A stretch of 6,392 nt of DNA from CAZUVQ01 sp964623915 (GTDB lineage Bacteria > Bacillota > Clostridia > UMGS1883 > UMGS1540): the NCBI GenBank assembly GCA_964623915.1, contig CAZUVQ010000092.1, positions 1 through 6,392 of the forward strand. Direction: 5' to 3'. Positions 1 through 6,018 of the stretch are shown here, piece by piece. Both the position numbers and the translations under genes were made by a program. Position 1 is the first letter of the stretch. Every line of letters begins with the position of its first letter. The notes under the pieces were generated by a model. It had not been told where the DNA came from. It saw nothing but the letters and a program-made list of their open reading frames with translations, and made no database searches.

Positions 1-2808
1 AATGTTTCCGATGGAACCGGAGGTACGAGCGCAAGCTATACCACCGCTTTGGCGGCCCTCGCTATGAACGGGTACAAATATTGGTGTCAGGTGACAAACA
101 CAGGAGGCACTGCGACCAGCGATGAGGCAATGCTGACAGTATTAGAGTTGCCCACTTCAGCAGACTTCACCTTCACTCCGCCAACATATCCCTTGACCTA
201 TGACGGCACTGCCAAAATCGCTTCGGTAACCAGCAGTAATACAGGTATGGGGAATATTAAGGTAATATATTATAAGGACGGCTCGGGCATAGGCACAACC
301 ACTACCCCAATCGAAGTGGGAGCTTATGCCGTTAAGGTGGATGTGGCACAAGGAACCACTTATGCTGCCGCCGCAGACATTACGGACAACAGCTGGATAT
401 TCACAATAAGCCCGCTGGATATAACAGGCGCAACAGTTGGCGCGTTCGAATCTTTGACCTATAACGGCACAGTACAAACGCCATCCGCAACAGTAACAAA
501 AAACAGCCTGACCGCAACGGGTACATGGAGCTCTGTTACAAACGTAGGAGATAAAACCACATTTACGGCAAGCGGAAACTTTACAGGAACGATTGCAAAT
601 ATAAATCCGAATATGGCAAAAGGAACGCCAAGTTACACCATACCGACAGGATTATCTGCAACCTACGGACAAACACTCGTTGATGTTACCCTTCCGGCAG
701 GGTTTGCGTGGACGAATCCAACAACCAGCGTAGGCAATGTGGGACAACACAGCTTTACAGCCACCTATACGCCCACCGATACGGAAAACTATAACACAGT
801 AAGCAATATCTCAGTCAATGTTACAGTTTCGGCAAAGCTGATTACTTTTTCAATCGATGATATTACAGCAGTGACCTACAACGGCTCGGCACAAACCCCA
901 ACAGTTGTTGTAAAAGACGGAGTGCTGACCCTTACCAAGGACTTTGATTATACGGTAAGCTATAGTAACAATACCAATGCGGGAACGGCGAATGTCACCG
1001 TAACGGGAGCAGGAAATTATACGGGCAGTAATGGGACAAAAACATTTGAAATTAACCTTGCAAATGTTATTAACAGCAAAAACGACCAAACCATTACATA
1101 TACGGGTCAAACCTACGATGTTTCACAATTGTTCACACTGGATTCAAACGCAGGAACACCATCTTATACCATAGAATCGGGCGGCACAGGGGAAGGCACG
1201 CTTATCGATAATATGCTTACAATAACCAAAGCGGGAACGATTACCATAGGCATAGCAACGATGCAAACCGTAAATTATTATGCCGGCGATATGATAATTG
1301 CAACCCTTACTGTGAATAAAGGTTTGCAAGAGGCACCGGCGGGAATAGCCAAGCTGAATGCAAGCGTGAAAGACGGGAATGACGGTAAAATCCAAAATGT
1401 CAGCACCGATATGGAATATAAAATAGATAACGGTGAATACACAGAGGTTACCGGTGATAAAATTTCAGGGCTTTCAAAAGGCGTATATTGTATTAGATAC
1501 AAGCAAACGGAACGCTACAACGCAGGTGTGGAAACCATAATTATTATTGACGAGCCTGCTGTAATAAAGGCTGATGATACTGTCCCAGACGGAATTGCTC
1601 TTGAAACACCTATCCAAAGCGGAGATACACTTGAAATCAAGGTGGCAAAAGCAAGTGTAACTGCACCTGAAATCCAGGCGCTTTCCGGCAACAAGGCAAT
1701 GGCGATTGTTCTTGACATTACGGCAGAGGTAAACAACTTACCTGCGGCAACCCTACTAAGCCTTGTAAAAATGACCTTACCTATACCTGAAACAGCAAAA
1801 GGAAGAAAAATTATCGTATACCGCCTGCATGAGGGAATAGCAGAGGCGATGCCCGAGGGCGAAGCAAATAAAAATACAGATGGGGAGTACATTGTAATCG
1901 GCACGGATAAGATTGTGGTGTATGCTAAAAACTTTTCACAATATGCCATTACATATACAAAGCCTTCAAACGGCGGAGGCGGTGGTGCAACACTGAGTTA
2001 CAAAATTACTGTAACGCAATCAGAAGGTGGTAAAATTAGTCCTGACACCGTAAGTGTGACGAAAAACAGCACTAAGACATTTACCATAACTCCAAGTGAC
2101 GGCTATGAAATCGAAGGTGTTTTGGTAGACAGAAAGAGTGTGGGAGCAGTAAAGGAATACACCTTTGACAAGGTTACGGAATCTGCAGAAATCACAGCAA
2201 AATTCAAAAAAATTGAAGAAAATCCTGCTGAACCTACTGAACCAACTACTCCTGAAAAATGGAAAAATACGTTTACGGATGCAGGTGAAAAGGACTGGTT
2301 CTATGAAGCAGTGAAGTATGTGAATGAAAACGGACTCATGAATGGAACGGATAAAATGACCTTTTCACCGGACATGTCAGTTACAAGAGCGATGTTTGTC
2401 ACAGTTCTTTATAGGGCTGAAAAACAGCCCATTGCAGGCATAGCACCATTTACAGACATCGAAAGTGGCTCATACTATGAAAAAGCCGTAGGGTGGGCGT
2501 CGGCAAACGGTATTGTCAACGGTATTTCCAAAACAGAATTTGCGCCAAACGGCACGATTACCCGTGAACAGATGGCGACAATTATTCAGAGATATGCCAT
2601 TTTTAAGGGTTTTGATGTTGCGACAAGCAAAAATGTGAGTTTTGCCGACAGCGCAAATATTTCAGAATATGCAAAGGAAGCTGTTGCTTTCTGCGCGGAA
2701 AATGGTATTATGAGCGGTAAGGACAGAGGCACACTCGCTCCCCAGGAGTATGCCACCAGAGCGGAGGTTGCGGCAGTTATTGAGAGAATGCTAAACTTTC
2801 TTCAATAA
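1..2808 (+). CDS. Modular S-layer-anchored surface protein, 5' partial (Ig-like/MBG-type repeats plus three SLH domains)
   Basis: This is the C-terminal 935 residues of a large exported cell-wall protein. The frame is open from base 1, and the first residues read as the end of an Ig-like domain (YKYWCQVTNTGG near residues 25-36), so the true start is upstream; TTG at 49 and ATG at 64 are internal codons. In visible numbering, residues about 50-440 hold successive beta-rich modules with the recurring 'LTYNG-x-Q-TP' and 'YGQTL...NY' signatures of MBG/Ig-like repeats (TYNGTVQTP, TYNGSAQTP, ITYTGQTYD). Residues about 520-655 form a domain ending in the 'FSQYAITY' pattern common in clostridial surface proteins. 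A five-glycine linker (658-662) and a short beta-repeat module (about 666-737, EGGKISPD...GYEIEGVLVD) follow. After a Pro/Glu/Thr linker come three SLH domains at about 757-809, 817-868 and 878-933 (FTDAGEKDWFYEAV, FTDIESGSYYEKAV, FADSANISEYAKEAV). SLH domains normally bind pyruvylated secondary cell-wall polymer. The ligand or role of the outer modules is unknown. The signal peptide would be outside the window. Confidence 0.93.
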   Translation, partial: NVSDGTGGTSASYTTALAALAMNGYKYWCQVTNTGGTATSDEAMLTVLELPTSADFTFTPPTYPLTYDGTAKIASVTSSNTGMGNIKVIYYKDGSGIGTTTTPIEVGAYAVKVDVAQGTTYAAAADITDNSWIFTISPLDITGATVGAFESLTYNGTVQTPSATVTKNSLTATGTWSSVTNVGDKTTFTASGNFTGTIANINPNMAKGTPSYTIPTGLSATYGQTLVDVTLPAGFAWTNPTTSVGNVGQHSFTATYTPTDTENYNTVSNISVNVTVSAKLITFSIDDITAVTYNGSAQTPTVVVKDGVLTLTKDFDYTVSYSNNTNAGTANVTVTGAGNYTGSNGTKTFEINLANVINSKNDQTITYTGQTYDVSQLFTLDSNAGTPSYTIESGGTGEGTLIDNMLTITKAGTITIGIATMQTVNYYAGDMIIATLTVNKGLQEAPAGIAKLNASVKDGNDGKIQNVSTDMEYKIDNGEYTEVTGDKISGLSKGVYCIRYKQTERYNAGVETIIIIDEPAVIKADDTVPDGIALETPIQSGDTLEIKVAKASVTAPEIQALSGNKAMAIVLDITAEVNNLPAATLLSLVKMTLPIPETAKGRKIIVYRLHEGIAEAMPEGEANKNTDGEYIVIGTDKIVVYAKNFSQYAITYTKPSNGGGGGATLSYKITVTQSEGGKISPDTVSVTKNSTKTFTITPSDGYEIEGVLVDRKSVGAVKEYTFDKVTESAEITAKFKKIEENPAEPTEPTTPEKWKNTFTDAGEKDWFYEAVKYVNENGLMNGTDKMTFSPDMSVTRAMFVTVLYRAEKQPIAGIAPFTDIESGSYYEKAVGWASANGIVNGISKTEFAPNGTITREQMATIIQRYAIFKGFDVATSKNVSFADSANISEYAKEAVAFCAENGIMSGKDRGTLAPQEYATRAEVAAVIERMLNFLQ

Positions 2809-2836
2809 TAAGTGCCTATGCTAAAATCCGAGCCTA

Positions 2837-2868
2837 AGTGCGTAAATCTTATATTGCTTTTACGCACT
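2837..2868 (+). other. Perfect 10-bp hairpin just after the SLH gene
   Basis: AGTGCGTAAA (2837-2846) pairs perfectly with TTTACGCACT (2859-2868) across a 12-nt loop. It lies 28 bases after the stop codon of the surface-protein gene and 12 bases before the stronger hairpin at 2881. No T-tract follows it, so by itself it is a poor intrinsic terminator. It could stabilise the 3' end of the mRNA or be a remnant of a repeat. The rest of the 2809-3039 interval shows no coding potential that I can support. Confidence 0.5.
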
Positions 2869-2880
2869 ATAATAACCGAG

Positions 2881-2920
2881 TAAAGACCTGCCCTTTCTAT
2901 GAGGGCAGGTCTTTATCTGT
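2881..2920 (+). terminator. Rho-independent terminator of the surface-protein gene
   Basis: TAAAGACCTGCCCT (2881-2894) and AGGGCAGGTCTTTA (2902-2915) form a perfect 14-bp stem with a 7-nt loop. The GC-rich core is flanked by A/T pairs, so the T-rich 3' arm runs into TCTGTT. The shape fits a Bacillota intrinsic terminator, although the T-tract is interrupted. It sits between the convergent surface-protein and AraC-family genes. On the minus strand no T-run follows the stem, so I assign it mainly to the plus-strand transcript. Confidence 0.75.
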
Positions 2921-3039
2921 TAGTGACATGAAGCTTCGAGTGCCGGTGCCAAGGGGAAACCTTGAAAAAAGCGTATTAATATCGGGAAACATCTGATTCA
3001 ACAAAGAGCTTTGGTTTGCTTTTAAACAAAACGATTTGT

Positions 3040-3876
3040 TCAGTAAGCATTAATTAAATGATTATTTCTATACTCCCTTGGAGTTACTCCGGTTTTTTCT
3101 TTAAATGTTTTGCTGAAATATGCCATATCATAAAACCCTAAGATATCTACAATTTCACCAATAGTCAATTCACTGCTACTCAAAAGTTGTTTTGCCTTTG
3201 AAATTCTTATTCTATTCTTGTATTCTATAGGACTTACACCTGAATACTTTTTAAATAGCCTTCTGAAGAAGGTTTCACTTACACAACACATTTTGGCAAG
3301 TTCCAATACTGACATATCCGAAGATAAATGATCCTCTAAGTACTTGATTCCTTTAGATATTGTTTTGAATTCTATTGAATTAATATCTCTATTTTTATGC
3401 ATCGCGCATATATCACTTAATATATTGTATAAGTTAGCTTTAATCTTTAAATTATTTTTTACATAGTTTTCGAATATATTAACAGTGTCTGAAAACATAT
3501 CATAGTAATAGTTACCTGTTCCCGATATGATTTTACTTACTGTATTTGAAAAACAAATTTCTTCACCATCTTTATCATAAGGCATGAAATTTATTAGCAT
3601 ATTACTAATATTATCATTATCATTATTATAAAACCTCACCTCATACCTTGCGGCTCTCGGAAGATAAATAATATCACCATGAAATGCAGTAATATCTTCA
3701 CAGCCAGGAGTTGTATAAATAGTTTTTTCACATAATAAAAGCGTTAACCCATGATTTGGTCTAAGTGTGTTTATGTAACTGAATTTTCCATGATTCTTCC
3801 AACGTTGACGCATTGCCAAAATTCCCGTAAGATTAAGATCTGATGAATTAATGTTTTGTATATCAACAAATTTCAA
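3040..3876 (-). CDS. AraC-family transcriptional regulator, divergent from the sugar operon
   Basis: This is a complete 278-residue AraC/XylS-family DNA-binding regulator, a usual length for the sugar-sensing type. The N-terminal part (about 29-100) has a cupin-like pattern, including FHGDIIYLPRAARYEVRF at 65-82, the 'gD-x-x-xxP-x-x-x-H/Y' type strand seen in AraC effector domains. The C-terminal domain carries two helix-turn-helix units: about 189-210 (SVLELAKMCCVSETFFRRLF) and about 238-263 (TIGEIVDILGFYDMAYFSKT), followed by the family signature TGVTPREYR. The start is TTG at 3876, chosen because an AAAGGTG ribosome binding site lies 9 bases upstream and no ATG is better placed. It is transcribed away from the isomerase/oxidoreductase operon across a 178-bp region with promoters on both strands, which suggests that it regulates that operon and itself. 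The ligand is probably a sugar or derivative (inference). It is AT-rich, like the operon. Confidence 0.93.
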   Translation of the reverse strand: MKFVDIQNINSSDLNLTGILAMRQRWKNHGKFSYINTLRPNHGLTLLLCEKTIYTTPGCEDITAFHGDIIYLPRAARYEVRFYNNDNDNISNMLINFMPYDKDGEEICFSNTVSKIISGTGNYYYDMFSDTVNIFENYVKNNLKIKANLYNILSDICAMHKNRDINSIEFKTISKGIKYLEDHLSSDMSVLELAKMCCVSETFFRRLFKKYSGVSPIEYKNRIRISKAKQLLSSSELTIGEIVDILGFYDMAYFSKTFKEKTGVTPREYRNNHLINAY

Positions 3877-3885
3877 TATTGATCA

Positions 3886-3892
3886 CACCTTT
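3886..3892 (-). promoter_or_regulatory. Ribosome binding site that fixes the TTG start of the AraC gene
   Basis: Read on the minus strand, AAAGGTG is followed by TGATCAATA and then TTG. The stretch AAAGGTGTGATC resembles the 16S anti-Shine-Dalgarno complement AAAGGAGGTGATC with two bases missing. The 9-base spacing to TTG at 3876 is suitable and supports this rare start codon. Confidence 0.65.
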
Positions 3893-3908
3893 TACTAAAG
3901 TTTTTACC

Positions 3909-3917
3909 TTCTACATT
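3909..3917 (+). repeat. Direct repeat copy 1 (TTCTACATT), candidate operator at the AraC promoter
   Basis: TTCTACATT occurs here and again at 3994-4002 in the same orientation, 85 bp apart (about eight helical turns). This copy overlaps the predicted start point of the regulator's own transcript. Directly repeated half-sites are typical of AraC-family operators. The overlapping bases CATTTATCA (3914-3922) also recur inverted, as TGATAAATG at 4007-4015. The region is very AT-rich, so chance recurrence is possible. Confidence 0.35.
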
Positions 3918-3918
3918 T

Positions 3919-3947
3919 ATCATATCATTTAAAACTACAAACATCAA
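3919..3947 (-). promoter_or_regulatory. Predicted sigma-A-type promoter of the AraC-family gene
   Basis: On the minus strand, TTGATG (-35, bases 3947-3942) is separated by exactly 17 bases from TATGAT (-10, bases 3924-3919). The predicted transcription start is near 3912, about 35 bases before the TTG start codon. One copy of the TTCTACATT direct repeat (3909-3917) lies over the predicted start site, a position suited to autorepression. Confidence 0.6.
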
Positions 3948-3993
3948 GAAAAAAAGTAATATACAAACCGAAAAATACAATTTTTTTGTTGGA

Positions 3994-4002
3994 TTCTACA
4001 TT
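3994..4002 (+). repeat. Direct repeat copy 2 (TTCTACATT), candidate operator at the operon -35
   Basis: This second copy of TTCTACATT runs into the TTGAAT -35 element (4001-4006) of the operon promoter. An activator site touching the -35 is the classical class II position for AraC-type activation. Together with copy 1, on nearly the same helical face, it could allow DNA looping across the divergent promoters. The call rests only on repetition and position. Confidence 0.35.
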
Positions 4003-4028
4003 GAATTGATAAATGATAATGTTATAAT
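4001..4028 (+). promoter_or_regulatory. Predicted sigma-A promoter of the isomerase/oxidoreductase operon, with extended -10
   Basis: TTGAAT (-35, 4001-4006) and a perfect TATAAT (-10, 4023-4028) are separated by 16 bases. The -10 is preceded by TGT (4020-4022), giving the extended -10 form TGTTATAAT. Transcription would start near 4035, leaving a leader of about 20 bases with AAGGAGG at 4039-4045, 9 bases before the ATG. The leader is too short for a riboswitch, so control is expected at the promoter. Confidence 0.75.
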
Positions 4029-4054
4029 ATCTAATAAAAAGGAGGAATTGATTA

Positions 4055-4837
4055 ATGAGTAAAATATCACTTCAAATGTACACAATGAGAGAATTTACGA
4101 AAACAAAAGATGAATTGAAAAACACGGTAGAAAAATTAAGTAAAATAGGATTTAATAATTTGCAGTACAGTGTGCCTGCTTTCATCCCTGCAAAAGAAGT
4201 AAGAGAAATATTTGATAATTATGGCATTAAGAATGACTCTATTTTTTGTCCTGCTTTGAGAATTGAAGAAAATATAAAATCTGTTTTTGAGCAATCTGAA
4301 ATATTTGACACAAAATATTTAAGAGTTGATTCCATATCGAGGGATATTTTAACTCCTGCCGGTTTCAAAATGTACGCTCATTATTTAAATGAGCTTGGAC
4401 AGATGTTAGCCCCGATGGATATTAAAATTCTTTACCATTTTCATTCTTTTGAATTCATTAATTTTGATAACGAAAATGGAATGGATATTTTCTTAAGAGA
4501 AACAAATCCTGAGACCATCTACATACAGCCTGACACCCACTGGATTATTTCAGGGGGAATTAATCCTTCGGATTACCTTTTAAAGCATAAGGACAGAATT
4601 AATTTTGTCCATGTAAAAGACTATGCGATTGGACTCAGAGAACAGCTTTTAGAGTCTACACCATCAAGGTTTGCTGCGGTTGGTACAGGCAATCTTGATT
4701 GGAAAAATATCATAAAAGTCTGTGAAAGCTTTAATAATAAGATGTATGTCATTGAGCAGGACAATTGTTATGGAAAAGACCCGTTTGAATGCGTGAAAAC
4801 AAGCTTTATAAACCTTAATAAGCTTGGTATTAAATAA
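4055..4837 (+). CDS. Sugar-phosphate isomerase/epimerase-like TIM-barrel protein (AP endonuclease 2 / xylose isomerase-like family)
   Basis: This 260-residue cytoplasmic protein has no signal peptide or membrane segment and belongs by its motifs to the xylose isomerase-like TIM-barrel superfamily. Members use a divalent metal to isomerise or epimerise sugars, keto-sugars or inositol derivatives. Visible landmarks are LYHFHSFEF at 126-134, which matches the family's YHNHxxEF strand; QPDTHW at 158-163; FVHVKDY at 184-190; GTGNLDW at 210-216; and YVIEQD at 231-236. By family pattern, E133, D160, H186 and E234 are the likely metal ligands. The ATG is preceded by a near-ideal AAGGAGG at 9 bases. 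It is the first gene of the operon, ends 14 bases before the oxidoreductase gene and is divergent from the AraC-family gene. IolE- or IolH-like roles, or 3-keto-glycoside processing, are possible, but the substrate cannot be read from the sequence. The length is slightly short but complete for the family. Confidence 0.88.
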   Translation: MSKISLQMYTMREFTKTKDELKNTVEKLSKIGFNNLQYSVPAFIPAKEVREIFDNYGIKNDSIFCPALRIEENIKSVFEQSEIFDTKYLRVDSISRDILTPAGFKMYAHYLNELGQMLAPMDIKILYHFHSFEFINFDNENGMDIFLRETNPETIYIQPDTHWIISGGINPSDYLLKHKDRINFVHVKDYAIGLREQLLESTPSRFAAVGTGNLDWKNIIKVCESFNNKMYVIEQDNCYGKDPFECVKTSFINLNKLGIK

Positions 4838-4851
4838 AAGGGGCTGCCGCT

Positions 4852-5994
4852 ATGAAAATCAAACCTGTGAAAACCGCTGTAATTGGCTGCGGTATGATAA
4901 GCGATATATATTTACAAAATTTAAAAGATACATTTTCGATTATTGACCTTGTCGGATGTTCGGATATTGTTGACAGCAAAGCGAAGGAGCAGGCTGAAAA
5001 GTACAATATCAAAAAAATGACAAACGATGAAATTTTAAATAATCCTGAAATTGAAATTGTAGTAAACTTAACGAATGCATCCTCACACTTTGAAGTTAAT
5101 AAACAAGTTATGAATGCAAAAAAACACCTGTACTGTGAAAAAATGATGTGTGATGACATGGAACAGGCAAACGAATTAAAAAAAATTAAAAGCAATAATA
5201 ATGTACGATTTTCAATAGCTCCTGATACTATTCTTGGCGGTTCTGTGCAAAGCTTGCGAAAGGCTATTGAGTGCGGCATAATTGGTGAACCCGTTTTTGC
5301 TGTTGCATATCTTTCAAGAGGATACCACATGATTAAAGAAGACAAAGATGATGCTATCAGAAAATTTTCCGTTATGGAAAAAGGCGGTGGAATTCCTTAT
5401 GATATGGGAAGTTATTACTTACATGCCTTGTTTAATATTTTTGGATCGGTAAACAGGGTATGCGGATTTTCAAAAACACACAATCAGACAAGACCGTACC
5501 TAAATCCCAGACATAGTAAATTTAATGAGGATTTTTTTGTTGATACTCCAAATACAATATGCTCATCATTGGAGTTTAAGAACGGACTCTATGCTTCGTT
5601 AACAATGACTTCCGAATGTTTTGGCGGTAATAATACATTTGAAATTCACGGAACCGAAGGAATATTATATTGTGGCGATCCAAATAATTTTGGTGACAAA
5701 ATATATGTTAAAAGACGTGATAACGAAAAACTCGAATTTCCGTTAACACACCCATATACAGAAAACAGCCGAGGCATTGGAGTCGCTGATATGGCATGGG
5801 CAATAAGAGAAGAACGTCCTCAAAGACTTTTATTTGAATTGGGTTATCATGCATTAGAAGTGATTACTGCAATAAATAATTGTACCAATAATAATTGTGT
5901 TCAACTTTTAGATACTGATTTTGAAATACCAAAACCAATAAGCTCACTATACTACGGCGGTACTTCAAATGAAAGAAATCTATTCTTATATTAA
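4852..5994 (+). CDS. Gfo/Idh/MocA-family NAD(P)-dependent oxidoreductase
   Basis: This complete 380-residue soluble dehydrogenase should oxidise or reduce a sugar, inositol or related polyol with NAD(P). The N-terminal Rossmann fold starts with AVIGCGMIS (9-17, glycines G12 and G14). D38 at the end of the second strand is a usual ribose-binding position and favours NAD. CEKMM at 95-99 is the counterpart of the conserved EKP motif: the lysine (K97) is kept, but proline is replaced by M98. The C-terminal domain shows GGGIPYDMGSYYLHAL (168-183), corresponding to the GGxxxDxGxH active-site segment, with D174 kept, Y178 at the usual histidine position and H181 nearby. RGIGVADMAWAI near 327-338 and a following GYHALEV segment match a common subfamily C-terminus. 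The gene follows the isomerase by 14 bases with its own AAGGGG site 8 bases before the ATG, so the two are probably cotranscribed. Its 3' end faces the second AraC-family gene across 24 bases, and I see no clear terminator there. Substrate unknown. Confidence 0.92.
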   Translation: MKIKPVKTAVIGCGMISDIYLQNLKDTFSIIDLVGCSDIVDSKAKEQAEKYNIKKMTNDEILNNPEIEIVVNLTNASSHFEVNKQVMNAKKHLYCEKMMCDDMEQANELKKIKSNNNVRFSIAPDTILGGSVQSLRKAIECGIIGEPVFAVAYLSRGYHMIKEDKDDAIRKFSVMEKGGGIPYDMGSYYLHALFNIFGSVNRVCGFSKTHNQTRPYLNPRHSKFNEDFFVDTPNTICSSLEFKNGLYASLTMTSECFGGNNTFEIHGTEGILYCGDPNNFGDKIYVKRRDNEKLEFPLTHPYTENSRGIGVADMAWAIREERPQRLLFELGYHALEVITAINNCTNNNCVQLLDTDFEIPKPISSLYYGGTSNERNLFLY

Positions 5995-6018
5995 AAAATA
6001 ACGTGCTGACAATTGAGT

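Noticed and set aside
49..66. TTG at 49 or ATG at 64 as the start of the surface protein
   Set aside because: The same frame is open to base 1 and the residues before TTG continue an Ig-like domain. There is no ribosome binding site and no signal peptide, so these are internal codons of a truncated gene.
157..1949. Several minus-strand open frames of 74-144 codons inside the surface-protein gene
   Set aside because: They lie fully within a clear coding gene, have cysteine- or serine-rich, non-domain-like translations and no supporting ribosome binding sites.
2950..2970. Short hairpin CAAGG/CCTTG followed by six A residues, considered as a remnant of a mobile element or structured RNA
   Set aside because: The stem is 5 bp, no transposase, intron domain or flanking repeat is visible, and the A-run is on the wrong side for a plus-strand terminator.
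3002..3040. Possible terminator for the AraC-family gene on the minus strand (AACAAA/TTTGTT and CAAAG/CTTTG stems)
   Set aside because: The stems are only 4-6 pairs, nearly all A/T, with tiny loops and no proper T-run afterwards, so chance in AT-rich DNA is the simpler reading.
4830..5345. A 171-codon minus-strand frame with hydrophobic stretches
   Set aside because: It is antisense to the well-supported oxidoreductase gene. Its apparent membrane segments are what an antisense reading of AT-rich coding sequence commonly gives.
4852..5994. Naming the oxidoreductase iolG and the isomerase iolE
   Set aside because: Only superfamily motifs support these calls. No other inositol genes are present and key motifs differ, so a specific gene symbol would be a guess.
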